A stretch of 64,000 nucleotides of DNA, taken from Polaribacter filamentus (GTDB lineage Bacteria; Bacteroidota; Bacteroidia; Flavobacteriales; Flavobacteriaceae). The stretch is from NCBI RefSeq assembly GCF_002943715.1, contig NZ_MQUA01000013.1, forward strand, positions 2,431,501 to 2,495,500, given 5' to 3'. The notes under the pieces are model-generated. The model did not search any database. It saw nothing but the letters and a program-made list of their open reading frames with translations, and was not told where the DNA came from. Position numbers and translations under genes: made by a program. Shown piece by piece: positions 9,059 through 18,243 of the stretch (the first letter of the stretch is position 1; the number at the start of each line of letters is the position of its first letter).

Positions 9059-9805
9059 TTATATTACCTTAGCTTCGTTATGCAACAAGTTTATCAACTC
9101 ATCTACATTATCTGCATCTATTAATTTTACAGTTCCTTTTGGAGCTGGTTTTTCAAATGATTCGATTGAAGTTGCATTATCCGAAGCAATTTGTTCAACA
9201 ACATTTAAAGGTTTTTTACGAGCCATCATAATTCCACGCATATTTGGTATCCTTAAATCTTTTTCTTCGACAATTCCTTTTTGACCTGCCACAACTAATG
9301 GTAAAGAAGTAGTTAAAGACTCATTTCCACCATCAATTTCTCGAGATAAAGAAACTGAATTTCCGTCAACCTCAATTCCTATGCAACCATTTACAAAATT
9401 AAAATCTAGTAAAGTTGCTAGCATTCCGGGAACCATTGCGCCATTGTAATCTATAGATTCTCTGCCGGCTAAAACCAAATCGTACCCTCCACTTTTTACA
9501 ACTTCTGCCAATTGTTTTGCAACAGACAAACCATCAGTAGCCTCCATATCTACACGAACTGCATCATCTGCACCTATTGCTAAAGCTTTGCGTAAAGTTG
9601 GTTCTGTTGAAGCGTTTCCTACATTTACAACCGTTACGCTTGCACCTTGCTTTTCCTTAAACCACATTGCTCTTGTAAGGCAAAACTCATCATAAGGATT
9701 AATTACGAACTGAACTCCATTTGTATCAAACTTTGTATCGTTTTCTGTAAAATTAATCTTTGAAGTGGTATCAGGAACATGACTAATACATACCAATATT
9801 TTCAT
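9059..9805 (-). CDS. etfB: Electron transfer flavoprotein, beta subunit
   Basis: The 248-residue beta subunit contributes the AMP-binding and dehydrogenase-docking surfaces of ETF. Typical features are the N-terminal KILVCISHVPDT, NPYDEFCLTRA, the stretch LVLAGRESIDYNGAMVPGML, and the C-terminal recognition-loop region RGIMMARKKPL. Order etfB-etfA matches other bacteria. Upstream, a 38-bp perfect palindrome at 9852-9889 and a TAATTTCG box on the minus strand (9838-9845, one mismatch from TAnnTTTG) suggest a regulated promoter. Confidence 0.96.
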   Translation of the reverse strand: MKILVCISHVPDTTSKINFTENDTKFDTNGVQFVINPYDEFCLTRAMWFKEKQGASVTVVNVGNASTEPTLRKALAIGADDAVRVDMEATDGLSVAKQLAEVVKSGGYDLVLAGRESIDYNGAMVPGMLATLLDFNFVNGCIGIEVDGNSVSLSREIDGGNESLTTSLPLVVAGQKGIVEEKDLRIPNMRGIMMARKKPLNVVEQIASDNATSIESFEKPAPKGTVKLIDADNVDELINLLHNEAKVI

Positions 9806-9851
9806 AAATTCTCTTTTTAATCATTTCTTATGGTACGAAATTACGTCTTTT

Positions 9852-9889
9852 TTTTAAAAAATACTATGCATGCATAGTATTTTTTAAAA
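9852..9889. promoter_or_regulatory. 38-bp perfect palindrome upstream of etfB (operator candidate)
   Basis: The centre is at 9870/9871, with core ATACTATGCA|TGCATAGTAT flanked symmetrically by AAAAA/TTTTT and TTTT/AAAA. It starts 47 bp upstream of the etfB start codon. The GC-containing core is unlike a simple terminator (no gene ends here) and fits a homodimeric repressor site, for example TetR or MarR type. Regulator unknown. Confidence 0.6.
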
Positions 9890-10013
9890 TATTTAACATT
9901 TATCGAAAAAAATTGCATTTTTATTCTTAAATTTTTCTGTAAGACAGAAAATGATAAAGGGAATTATCATGGACAAGTAGGATATATCAAATAAAAGTAA
10001 CGACCATTAACCC

Positions 10014-10509
10014 TCAAAAAATATAGGCAGCGAACCTAAAAATATCTCCAATTTTTTTCACTTTAAAGGAACACAAAAAAGGAAGAAGTAACGATACAAC
10101 TATTAAAATTTTAGGAGCATAACTTGTTTGATCATTAAAAGGATTGTGCTTCTTTATGAAATCAATATCCGGTAAACTTATTAAAATAGATGGCGAAATG
10201 AGAATTACAAAAAGCATAAAATAAAATAAGATGGCGCTAAAAGTATCAACAACATTAGAAAAACTTTCTCATGGTTTTTAATTTTTGAAAAAATAACAAA
10301 TAATAAAAAAACAGAAAGTCAAAAGGTTGTAAAAAGCCAACATCGCCCCGCAGATAAAAAGGGGTTCCTAAGTAAAACAAACCAGGAAAATTAGAGGTAG
10401 TATTGCCTAAATTATCTAAAACTGCATAAGGATAATTTATTTCCAAAATACTTTTTATAAGAACTTCTAAAGCAGACCATCTATAGGAATTTAGTTTTAA
10501 ACAACTATG
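10014..10509 (-). pseudogene. Frameshifted gene for a multi-pass membrane protein
   Basis: Read leftward, an open frame runs from about 10509 (NSYRWSALEVLIKSILEINY, then a glycine/proline-rich stretch) and ends at MRKFF-stop at 10255. Removing one T from the five-T run at about 10260-10264 restores MRKFSNVVDTFSAILFYFML and joins it to the second frame, which continues to a stop at 10014 with two more hydrophobic segments. No start codon remains: stops lie just upstream of 10509. It is therefore truncated at the 5' end and frameshifted once. Family not recognised. Confidence 0.6.
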
Positions 10510-10583
10510 TTTAGATTAATAACTATTAGTAAATTAAAAAATATCAAAGAAAATCCTAAGCGAATAAAGTTCATTTTTTTAAA

Positions 10584-10811
10584 TTATTTAAAAAAATTTA
10601 ATTTCTGATAAAAAAAGAAAACCGAAATAACAAAGATCGTGTAGATACAGGCTGAAACATAGCTTGATATTATTTCTATTCTCTCTAAATATTTTAAAAC
10701 AAAAAGTGTATTTGTAAGTATGTATTCAGTAAAAAATATTTCTTTAGGACTAACCAAGCAAGGAAATATGTTCAAAATAAAAACTTCTCTAATTTTGATA
10801 TAAAAGTACAT
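10584..10811 (-). CDS. Uncertain 75-codon ORF, possibly part of the same decayed locus
   Basis: The predicted 75-residue product is hydrophobic, with about two membrane segments, and has no recognisable family. It starts 64 bp upstream of, and divergent from, pdhB. A second short frame (MNFIRLGFSLIFFNLLIVIN, reading leftward from about 10576) lies between it and the pseudogene at 10014-10509. The whole 1.07-kb gap between etfB and pdhB looks like decaying coding DNA, so this ORF may be non-functional. Confidence 0.25.
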   Translation of the reverse strand: MYFYIKIREVFILNIFPCLVSPKEIFFTEYILTNTLFVLKYLERIEIISSYVSACIYTIFVISVFFFYQKLNFFK

Positions 10812-10832
10812 TTTTTTTACTCATAAATTCCT

Positions 10833-10840
10833 TACTTTTG
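10833..10840 (+). promoter_or_regulatory. Promoter -7 box of pdhB
   Basis: TACTTTTG is an exact match to the Bacteroidota TAnnTTTG box and lies 34 bp ahead of the pdhB start codon. No clear TTG at the -33 position. Confidence 0.55.
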
Positions 10841-10874
10841 CATATCAAAATAACAAATTTAGATTAAACAATAC

Positions 10875-11858
10875 ATGAAAACAGTTCAATTCAGAGAGGC
10901 AATTTGCGAAGCAATGAGCGAAGAAATGCGTAGAGATGAAAGCGTTTATTTAATGGGTGAAGAAGTTGCCGAATATAATGGTGCTTACAAAGCTAGTAAA
11001 GGAATGTTAGATGAGTTTGGCGCAAAAAGAGTAATCGATACTCCTATTGCAGAACTTGGTTTTGCCGGTATTGCAATTGGTTCTGCTATGAATGGCAATA
11101 GACCAATTGTTGAATATATGACCTTTAACTTTTCGTTGGTTGGTATTGATCAAATTATAAATAATGCTGCTAAAATTAGACAAATGTCTGGTGGTCAATT
11201 CAATTGCCCTATCGTTTTTAGAGGACCAACAGGTTCTGCTGGTCAATTAGGCGCAACACACTCGCAAGCATTTGAAAGCTGGTTTGCAAACACACCTGGT
11301 TTAAAAGTAATTGTGCCATCTAATCCTTATGATGCAAAAGGTTTATTAAAAGCTGCCATTAGAGATGATGATCCAGTTATTTTTATGGAATCTGAGCAAA
11401 TGTATGGAGATAAAATGGAAATTCCTGAAGGAGAATATATTATCCCAATTGGTGTTGCTGAAATTAAAAGAGAAGGCACAGATGTAACTATTGTTTCTTT
11501 TGGAAAAATTATTAAAGAAGCATATAAAGCTGCTGAGGAATTAGCAAAAGAAAATATTTCTGTAGAAATTATCGATTTAAGAACTGTTAGACCTATGGAT
11601 CATGCAGCAATTGTTAAATCTGTAAAGAAAACAAATAGATTAGTGGTTTTAGAAGAATCATGGCCTTTTGGAAGTGTTGCTACTGAAATTACTTACAGAA
11701 TTCAAGAAGAAGCATTCGATTATTTAGATGCGCCTGTAAAAAGGATTACAACCGCGGATACTCCAGCCCCGTATTCTCCAGTTTTATTAGAGAAATGGAT
11801 ACCTAATTATAAAGACGTAATTAAAGCTGTAAAAGACGTGTTGTACTTAAAAAAATAA
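10875..11858 (+). CDS. pdhB: Pyruvate dehydrogenase E1 component, beta subunit
   Basis: The 327-residue subunit forms, with an alpha subunit encoded elsewhere, the thiamine-diphosphate E1 enzyme that decarboxylates pyruvate. Typical motifs are FREAICEAMSEEMRRD, the ThDP-contacting MGEEVAEYNGAYKASKG, the transketolase central-domain ALGATHSQAFESWF region, and C-terminal ITTADTPAPYSPVLLE. The Asp/Glu-rich E60 region that activates ThDP is intact. Pyruvate-specific rather than branched-chain activity is inferred. No other PDH gene is nearby, a strong hairpin terminator follows, and the gene appears monocistronic. Confidence 0.92.
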   Translation: MKTVQFREAICEAMSEEMRRDESVYLMGEEVAEYNGAYKASKGMLDEFGAKRVIDTPIAELGFAGIAIGSAMNGNRPIVEYMTFNFSLVGIDQIINNAAKIRQMSGGQFNCPIVFRGPTGSAGQLGATHSQAFESWFANTPGLKVIVPSNPYDAKGLLKAAIRDDDPVIFMESEQMYGDKMEIPEGEYIIPIGVAEIKREGTDVTIVSFGKIIKEAYKAAEELAKENISVEIIDLRTVRPMDHAAIVKSVKKTNRLVVLEESWPFGSVATEITYRIQEEAFDYLDAPVKRITTADTPAPYSPVLLEKWIPNYKDVIKAVKDVLYLKK

Positions 11859-11881
11859 GTAAACGCTCTTTTTAATAATAA

Positions 11882-11915
11882 AAAATCCTTTTTGATGAAT
11901 TTCAAAAAGGATTTT
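11882..11915 (+). terminator. Terminator of pdhB
   Basis: Perfect 13-bp stem AAAATCCTTTTTG (11882-11894) / CAAAAAGGATTTT (11903-11915) with an 8-base loop, 24 bp after the stop. Confidence 0.85.
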
Positions 11916-12022
11916 CTCTTTCAAAAAAGAGGAGTGATTTTGTTAAATAATCTTACTTAGTACGTCATAGTTACATGAACAAAATAATAACATTTTTTTA
12001 AATACTTACTTCCTGTATTTCT

Positions 12023-12611
12023 TTATGGCAAACAAAAATTAGCGTTATAATTACTGATAAAAACAAGGAGCCAATCCCTTATTGTAGCGCTCAATTTAAA
12101 GGCTCGACGTAAGGTGCTGTTAGAAATGAAGATGGTACGTTTTATATTGAGTCTCTAAAATTATGGAATGAAATAGAAATAACCCGTTGTGCATTTTAAA
12201 TTATACTAATTTTAATATTGTTTATATTTCTATTAAAATAAACTTATTGATGTATTGTTGTTAAGGGTGTTATTTTCGATAATATTCTAGTTTAAAATAG
12301 CAGAAACACTGTAATCAGTATATTTTGAAATTGGCAAACTAAATTTAGATTATGGCCCAATTTTTTCTGCTTTTTAGTATAACGATGTCGAAGGATTAAT
12401 AATTCGAGTTGGTGGTAGAACATTTAAAACAATTAATGACTTATTTAGATTAAAACTTAAACTGCCTATGGTTTAAAGGACGAATAATTTAACTATGGAT
12501 ATCAAACAAAATGGCTTATAAATAAAAAAAATCATTCTATTAGAGCATTATTTAGAGAATACAAATGCAAGAAAATTTGTTGCAACAGCAGGCTTAAGAT
12601 TTAATTTCTAG
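12023..12611 (+). pseudogene. Degraded DUF5686 (carboxypeptidase-regulatory-like plus surface antigen) gene
   Basis: Two protein remnants are readable. From 12026 comes WQTKISVIITDKNKEPIPYC, then a stretch with KGST-stop-GAV and NEDGTFYIESLKLWNEIEI: a carboxypeptidase-D regulatory-like beta-sandwich with one internal stop. Around 12330-12540 comes EIGKLNLDYGPIFSAF-stop-YNDVEGLIIRVGGRTF. After a frameshift follows AYGLKDE-stop-FNYGYQTKWLINKKN. These are characteristic blocks of Bacteroidota DUF5686 outer-membrane proteins, normally about 800 residues. About 600 bp survive with several stops, at least one frameshift and a large internal deletion. It occupies most of the 950-bp gap between pdhB and ppa. 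Confidence 0.8.
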
Positions 12612-12774
12612 GCAATCAAACTAAAGAATAAATACTTTCTTTTTAAAAGATAAAAAACTTTATAGCCGAATTGTAAAACGAATCTTCGATTTAACCACCC
12701 TTTTATTTATGATCAATTCGGTTAAAGTCGAAAAGGTTTCCGTAAATTATTCTTATAAAAACTCATTAATTCAG

Positions 12775-12782
12775 TATTTTTG
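12775..12782 (+). promoter_or_regulatory. Promoter -7 box of ppa
   Basis: TATTTTTG matches TAnnTTTG exactly and lies 26 bp ahead of the ppa start codon. Confidence 0.5.
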
Positions 12783-12808
12783 CGGTCTAAATATGAAATA
12801 ATAAGTAA

Positions 12809-13336
12809 ATGGTAAGAGAAGACGAAACTACTTTTGATGTTTTAATAGAAATACCGAAAGGGAGCAGAAATAAATATGAGTACGATTTTGACTTGCATAA
12901 AATCCGTTTTGATAGAATGCTATTTTCTTCAATGATGTATCCTGCAGATTACGGCTTTGTGCCAGAAACTTTGGCCCTAGATGATGATCCTTTAGACGTT
13001 TTAGTTTTAGGACATGAGCCAACGTTCCCAATGTGCGTAATGCAAGTAAAACCAATTGGTGTATTTCATATGACAGATGAAAAAGGACCAGATGAAAAAA
13101 TTATTTGTGTTCCTGTTTCTGATCCTATTTGGAATGGCAAAAAAGATATTTTTGACCTAAATCCTCATCGATTAAAAGAAATAGAACACTTTTTTAAAGT
13201 GTATAAAGATTTAGAAAAGAAAAAAGTTGATGTTGGTGGCTGGGGAGATGCAACAGAAGCATTAAAAATTTATCATGAATCTGTAAAAAGATATCACAAG
13301 AGTGATTACAAAAAGACCGATAAATTTAAAATTTAG
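12809..13336 (+). CDS. ppa: Soluble inorganic pyrophosphatase, family I
   Basis: The 175-residue enzyme hydrolyses pyrophosphate to two phosphates, driving biosynthetic reactions. Family I residues are visible: EIPKGSRNKYEYD (Lys/Arg/Glu phosphate and metal ligands), YPADYGFVPET, and the signature DDDPLDVLVLG with three metal-binding Asp. Length is typical of prokaryotic family I enzymes. Directly followed by the membrane pyrophosphatase hppA after a terminator, so the two pyrophosphate-consuming enzymes are neighbours but separately terminated. Confidence 0.96.
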   Translation: MVREDETTFDVLIEIPKGSRNKYEYDFDLHKIRFDRMLFSSMMYPADYGFVPETLALDDDPLDVLVLGHEPTFPMCVMQVKPIGVFHMTDEKGPDEKIICVPVSDPIWNGKKDIFDLNPHRLKEIEHFFKVYKDLEKKKVDVGGWGDATEALKIYHESVKRYHKSDYKKTDKFKI

Positions 13337-13360
13337 CAGAAAGAATAACAATATTTTATC

Positions 13361-13394
13361 AACCTCTTAAAATTAACTTTTTAAGAGGTTTTTT
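13361..13394 (+). terminator. Terminator of ppa
   Basis: AACCTCTTAAAA (13361-13372) pairs with TTTTAAGAGGTT (13379-13390), followed by TTTT. Confidence 0.85.
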
Positions 13395-13455
13395 ATTTCA
13401 TTATGAATTTATTACTTTTACCCCCGTTTTAAACTAATCAAAATAAATATTATTT

Positions 13456-15903
13456 ATGGAATCAATGATGATTTACATGCCAATTGTAATGGCAATTTTA
13501 GGCTTAATCTATATGTGGGTTAAGAGATCTTGGGTATTAAAGCAAGATGCAGGAGATGGTAAAATGAAAGAAATTTCTGATTACATTTATGAAGGAGCTT
13601 TAGCTTTTTTAAGTGCAGAATATAAACTTTTAGCAATCTTTGTTGTTATCGTAAGTGTTGCTTTAGCCGCAGTATCCTTTATTGTACCTACAACTCATAT
13701 TTTAATTGTAGTTGCTTTTATATTCGGAGCTGTTTTTTCTGCTTTCGCAGGAAATATAGGAATGAGAATAGCTACCAAAACAAACGTTAGAACAACTCAG
13801 GCTGCAAAAACGAGCTTACCAAATGCTTTAAAAGTATCTTTTGGTGGCGGAACCGTAATGGGTCTTGGAGTTGCTGGTTTAGCCGTTTTAGGTTTGACAA
13901 TATTTTTTATTATTTTCTATAACTACTTTATGGGTGGTGCAGAAGGAGTTTTTTCTGTAGACAAAATGACGATCGTTTTAGAAACATTAGCTGGATTTTC
14001 TTTAGGAGCAGAATCAATTGCTTTATTTGCAAGAGTTGGTGGAGGAATCTATACAAAAGCAGCAGATGTTGGAGCTGATTTAGTTGGTAAAGTAGAAGCT
14101 GGTATTCCAGAAGATGATCCTCGTAATCCTGCAACTATTGCAGATAATGTTGGTGATAATGTTGGTGATGTTGCTGGTATGGGAGCTGATTTATTTGGAT
14201 CGTATGTTGCTACAGTTTTAGCAGCAATGGTTCTAGGTAACTACGTAATTAAAGATATGGGCGGAAGTATTTCTGATGCTTTTGGCGGAATTGGTCCAAT
14301 TTTATTACCAATGTCTATTGCCGGGATCGGAATTATTATTTCTATTATAGGTACAATGCTTGTTAAAATAAAAAGTAACGACGCTAAAGAATCACAAGTT
14401 ATGACAGCCTTAAACTTAGGGAACTGGGTTTCTATTGGTTTAGTAGCAATTGCTTGTTATGTATTATGTAAATGGATGTTACCAGAAAACATGCAAATGG
14501 AGTTCTTTGGCGAAGGTTTGCAAGAAATCTCTTCGATGAGAGTATTTTATGCAACTTTAGTTGGATTAGTTGTTGGAGCTGTAATTTCATCTGTAACTGA
14601 ATATTACACAGGATTAGGAAAACCTCCAATCTTAAAAATTGTACAACAATCGTCTACAGGAGCAGGAACAAATATTATTGCAGGTTTAGCAACAGGTATG
14701 ATTTCTACGTTTCCATCAGTATTATTATTTGCTGGTGCAATATGGACCTCTTATGCTTTCGCAGGATTTTATGGTGTTGCTTTAGCGGCATCTGCAATGA
14801 TGGCAACAACTGCTATGCAATTAGCAATTGATGCTTTTGGACCAATTTCTGATAATGCAGGTGGTATTGCAGAAATGAGTGAACAAGAACCAATAGTTAG
14901 AGAAAGAACAGATATTTTAGATGCTGTTGGTAATACAACTGCGGCAACTGGTAAAGGTTTTGCCATTGCTTCTGCTGCGTTAACATCATTAGCACTTTTT
15001 GCTGCTTATGTAACTTTTACAGGAATTGACGGAATTAATATTTTTAAGGCACCCGTTTTAGCAATGCTATTTGTTGGTGGAATGGTTCCTGTAGTGTTTT
15101 CTGCTTTGGCAATGAACGCTGTTGGTAAAGCTGCTATGGAAATGGTGCAAGAAGTTCGCCGTCAATTTAGAGAGATTCCAGGAATTATGGAAGGAACAGG
15201 AAAACCTGAATATGACAAATGTGTAGCAATCTCTACGGAAGCTTCTTTAAAAGAAATGATGTTACCAGGTTTATTAACAATTGGTTTTCCATTAATTATT
15301 GCTTTTGTTCCAATGATTTTTGGAATGGATAATTTAGCAATTGCAGAAATGTTAGGTGGTTATATGGCTGGTGTAACAGTTTCTGGTGTACTTTGGGCAA
15401 TCTTCCAGAACAATGCTGGTGGAGCTTGGGATAATGCTAAGAAATCTTTCGAAGCTGGAGTTGTTATTAACGGTGAAATGACGTATAAAGGTTCTGAAGC
15501 TCATAAAGCAGCTGTAACTGGTGATACTGTTGGAGATCCATTTAAAGATACTTCTGGACCATCAATGAATATTTTAATTAAATTAACTTGTTTAATTGGA
15601 TTAGTGATTGCTCCTATTTTAGGAGGTCATGCAGATAATAATCATTCAAGCAAAGAAATCACAAAAGAAATTGTCCTTAAAAATACTGATGAAATGGCGA
15701 AAGCTACCATAACAACGGTATATGTTGAAAATGGTGTTGAAAAAACCAAAGAAGAAGTTATTAAAGGAACTTTAGAGGAAGTTGAAGCAAAAGTAGCTGC
15801 TTTAAAAGGTGAAGGTGTTCATGGAAAACCTCACTTTAAAATGGATGCTTCTAAAGAAGAAAAAAGTAAAATGGTGAAAATTGAAATAGAGAAGAATATC
15901 TAA
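13456..15903 (+). CDS. hppA: Membrane-bound ion-translocating pyrophosphatase (K+-dependent type)
   Basis: The 815-residue integral membrane enzyme (about 16 membrane segments) couples pyrophosphate hydrolysis to Na+ or H+ export. The catalytic loop [20 protein letters not shown] and following [20 protein letters not shown] are intact, as are the second Asp-rich loop ([18 protein letters not shown]) and the third ([26 protein letters not shown]). The motif [11 protein letters not shown] has Ala where K+-independent enzymes have Lys, marking the K+-dependent subfamily. The ion pumped is not decided by that residue. A hydrophilic tail of about 90 residues after the last membrane segment is longer than in many homologues. 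Confidence 0.95.
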   Translation: MESMMIYMPIVMAILGLIYMWVKRSWVLKQDAGDGKMKEISDYIYEGALAFLSAEYKLLAIFVVIVSVALAAVSFIVPTTHILIVVAFIFGAVFSAFAGNIGMRIATKTNVRTTQAAKTSLPNALKVSFGGGTVMGLGVAGLAVLGLTIFFIIFYNYFMGGAEGVFSVDKMTIVLETLAGFSLGAESIALFARVGGGIYTKAADVGADLVGKVEAGIPEDDPRNPATIADNVGDNVGDVAGMGADLFGSYVATVLAAMVLGNYVIKDMGGSISDAFGGIGPILLPMSIAGIGIIISIIGTMLVKIKSNDAKESQVMTALNLGNWVSIGLVAIACYVLCKWMLPENMQMEFFGEGLQEISSMRVFYATLVGLVVGAVISSVTEYYTGLGKPPILKIVQQSSTGAGTNIIAGLATGMISTFPSVLLFAGAIWTSYAFAGFYGVALAASAMMATTAMQLAIDAFGPISDNAGGIAEMSEQEPIVRERTDILDAVGNTTAATGKGFAIASAALTSLALFAAYVTFTGIDGINIFKAPVLAMLFVGGMVPVVFSALAMNAVGKAAMEMVQEVRRQFREIPGIMEGTGKPEYDKCVAISTEASLKEMMLPGLLTIGFPLIIAFVPMIFGMDNLAIAEMLGGYMAGVTVSGVLWAIFQNNAGGAWDNAKKSFEAGVVINGEMTYKGSEAHKAAVTGDTVGDPFKDTSGPSMNILIKLTCLIGLVIAPILGGHADNNHSSKEITKEIVLKNTDEMAKATITTVYVENGVEKTKEEVIKGTLEEVEAKVAALKGEGVHGKPHFKMDASKEEKSKMVKIEIEKNI

Positions 15904-15923
15904 ACTCTTATTTTAAAATATAT

Positions 15924-15947
15924 AAAGCACCTCAACTGAGGTGCTTT
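15924..15947. terminator. Bidirectional terminator between hppA and pxpC
   Basis: AAAGCACCTCA (15924-15934) pairs perfectly with TGAGGTGCTTT (15937-15947), followed by more T. It ends next to the pxpC stop and serves both convergent genes. Confidence 0.88.
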
Positions 15948-15948
15948 T

Positions 15949-16794
15949 TTATTGTAACACAAACTGAATTTTGTCTGCTGTCATTTTCTGAGACAATCTA
16001 TTTATACTTGCTTCGGATACTTGTAAAACTCTTGGATAACCACCTGTAACTTGACAATCTCTCATTAATACAATTAATTTCCCTGAAGGTGTTAACTGTA
16101 CAGTTCCAGGCAGCACTGCTGTGGTTAAAATTGAAGGAATATTATTTTCTAAAATTTCATTTAGCTTGTATCCCATTCTATTTATATCTTTTGAAATACT
16201 AAATTCAGTTTCAAAAAGTATTTTCCGTTGATGAATATCTAATGTATTAAATTCAGGTCCTCTAAAACATTCAATAACTTTAGATTCGAAATGATTTTTG
16301 TTCACCTTTACCAAAGTTCTTGAGGTTTCTAGATCTATTTTCAGATTAGAAATGGGCAAGTAATCTCCTGATTTTAAGAGAAAATTACTCGTAATATTTT
16401 TAAACAAACTTCTACTACCTAACTTTATATCTGATAGGATTCCTCCTTTAACAGCTGCATAACAGCGAACTCCAAAATTCACTTTTCCAAAGGATAAAAT
16501 ATCGTTTTTTTGAATACTGATTTTAGAATTTAATAAAATCGGCTGGCTGTTGATTGTTGGTGAAAAATCTCCTCCAGAAATACACATCTTGGTTTCTGAT
16601 AAAAACTGAAATTTACAGCCTCCTAAAGTAATTTCTAGAAGTGCACAATCTAAAGAATTGTTTAAAATAAGATTCGCTAAGTCTGATGAATACGAATCCA
16701 TAGCACCAGAAACCGGAACGCCTAAAGAAGCAAAACCAACCCTTCCTTTATCTTGAATGGTTGTGTAAAATCCTGATTTTAAAACTTTAATCAT
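15949..16794 (-). CDS. pxpC: 5-oxoprolinase subunit C (biotin-dependent carboxyltransferase/KipA family)
   Basis: The 281-residue protein has the family's start (VLKSGFYTTIQDKGRVGFASLGVPVSG, beginning at residue 4), followed by GAMDSYSSDLANLILNN and the late LTPSGKLIVLMRDCQVTGGYPRV. With PxpA and PxpB it forms the ATP-dependent 5-oxoprolinase that opens pyroglutamate to glutamate. It is the last gene of a leftward operon and overlaps pxpB by 8 bp. Related urea amidolyase and KipA proteins share this fold, but the adjacent pxpA and pxpB support the oxoprolinase assignment. Confidence 0.93.
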   Translation of the reverse strand: MIKVLKSGFYTTIQDKGRVGFASLGVPVSGAMDSYSSDLANLILNNSLDCALLEITLGGCKFQFLSETKMCISGGDFSPTINSQPILLNSKISIQKNDILSFGKVNFGVRCYAAVKGGILSDIKLGSRSLFKNITSNFLLKSGDYLPISNLKIDLETSRTLVKVNKNHFESKVIECFRGPEFNTLDIHQRKILFETEFSISKDINRMGYKLNEILENNIPSILTTAVLPGTVQLTPSGKLIVLMRDCQVTGGYPRVLQVSEASINRLSQKMTADKIQFVLQ

Positions 16795-17521
16795 TAATTA
16801 CAGTTTTAAAAAGTTGATATGTTTTTTTTGATACTACGTTTTCGAGTTCTAAAAATTCTTTTTTAGTAATTGCACTAAACTTTATTTGATCTCCTGATTT
16901 TGCAAAGCAGGGATTGCTTGCTTCCAAATCGAAAAAACTAATTGGAGCTTTTCCTATAATATTCCAACCACCGGCAGAATTCACAGGATAGACTCCTGTT
17001 TGTTCGCCTCCTATTCCAACAGAACCTACCTCAACATTTAATCTTGGATTTGGTTTTCTGTCAAAAAATAATTTCGAATTTAGTCCTCCTAAATAAAGAA
17101 AACCAGGTAAAAATCCAATAAAAAAGACCGTATAAATACCTTCTGAATGCATTTTAATAATCTCGGAAATCTCTAAATTTAAAGATTTTGACATTTCTTC
17201 TAAATCAATTCCAAATTCCAAATCATAACAAACAGGAATTTCCCATAGAAACTTTTGTACGGGTTTAATCGTCGAATTTAAAGTATATATTAATTTTAAT
17301 TTTTCAACTTCTTGATTAAAGTCTAAAATGATATCCTTAAAAATTATGGTTAACGAATTGTACCCAACACTAAAGTCAAGATAAGATTCGCTTTTTTGAG
17401 AGTTAATTTTATCCTTAAATTCTAATATATCTTTTAAAGTTGCTTCCTCTATGATAGCTTTCCATTCTATCAAAATTGCTTTCGCTCCAAAAGGTTTATA
17501 TATATGCATATTACCCAACAA
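16787..17521 (-). CDS. pxpB: 5-oxoprolinase subunit B (KipI/allophanate hydrolase subunit 1 family)
   Basis: The 244-residue protein shows the KipI-family signatures FFIGFLPGFLYLGGL, PNPRLNVEVGSVGIGGEQTG and YPVNSAGGWNIIGKAP. The start is ambiguous: ATG at 17521 overlaps the end of pxpA by 11 bp, while ATG at 17509 (MHIYKPFGAKAILIEW) leaves 1 bp and aligns better with family N-termini. Part of the cyclic-amidohydrolase complex that hydrolyses 5-oxoproline. Overlaps pxpC by 8 bp, indicating coupled translation. Confidence 0.93.
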   Translation of the reverse strand: MLGNMHIYKPFGAKAILIEWKAIIEEATLKDILEFKDKINSQKSESYLDFSVGYNSLTIIFKDIILDFNQEVEKLKLIYTLNSTIKPVQKFLWEIPVCYDLEFGIDLEEMSKSLNLEISEIIKMHSEGIYTVFFIGFLPGFLYLGGLNSKLFFDRKPNPRLNVEVGSVGIGGEQTGVYPVNSAGGWNIIGKAPISFFDLEASNPCFAKSGDQIKFSAITKKEFLELENVVSKKTYQLFKTVIND

Positions 17522-18242
17522 TAATTTTCTGATTTTTTAACTTTTTTGACACATATTCTACAATTTCAATTGCATTTTTAGTATCTCCATGTACACAAAA
17601 AGTGTCTGCTTTTATTTTTACTTCTTTTCCTGAAATTGTTTTTACTTTACCTTCTTTTATAATTCTATGAACATGCTGAAATACCTTTTCCTTATCTAAT
17701 ATCAATGCATTTTCATACGCTCTAGAAACTAATGATAAATCATCATTATAATTTCGATCAGCAAAGGCTTCGTACTTAATTTTTATATTATTTTCTTTGG
17801 CAACTCTTTCAATAACAGAACTATAAGGAACATATAAATAAGCGTCAATAGCATACCTTTTAATGGTATCAATAAATAAAATCGCTAAGTTTTCATCAAG
17901 AGCAATAGCATTATATAGAGCACCATGGGGTTTTATGTGATGTAATTTCACATTAAAGAAAGAAAGCCTATTCATAAATAAATTCAACTGATTTTGTATG
18001 CTTTCTTTAAAAGCAGCATCAGAAATATTTATTAATTTTCTGCCAAAATTTTCTGTATCAGGAAAAGAAGGATGCGCTCCTATTAAAACATTGTTTTGAA
18101 TCGCAAGCTCAATAGTTTCATCTATTGTATTTTTATTGCCAAAATGACCACCGCAAGCAATATTGCAAGAAGAGATATAAGGCATTAATAAATGCTCATT
18201 ATTTAAACCTTCACCGACATCACAATTGAGATCAATTCTCAT
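17511..18242 (-). CDS. pxpA: 5-oxoprolinase subunit A (LamB/YcsF family)
   Basis: The 243-residue protein starts with the unmistakable MRIDLNCDVGEGLNNEHLLM and has SCNIACGGHFGNKNTIDETI, the GAHPSFPDTENFGRK motif, HIKPHGALYNAI and the C-terminal CVHGDTKNAIE. LamB/YcsF proteins are the catalytic-scaffold component of bacterial 5-oxoprolinase PxpABC. It is translated 1 bp after the NRAMP transporter gene, in a tight five-gene leftward operon. Confidence 0.95.
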   Translation of the reverse strand: MRIDLNCDVGEGLNNEHLLMPYISSCNIACGGHFGNKNTIDETIELAIQNNVLIGAHPSFPDTENFGRKLINISDAAFKESIQNQLNLFMNRLSFFNVKLHHIKPHGALYNAIALDENLAILFIDTIKRYAIDAYLYVPYSSVIERVAKENNIKIKYEAFADRNYNDDLSLVSRAYENALILDKEKVFQHVHRIIKEGKVKTISGKEVKIKADTFCVHGDTKNAIEIVEYVSKKLKNQKIIVG

Positions 18243-18243
18243 T

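Noticed and set aside
11007..11246. Minus-strand frame within pdhB, and similar antisense frames in hppA, etfA, pckA and the tape measure gene
   Set aside because: Opposite to conserved coding regions with composition explained by the sense codons.
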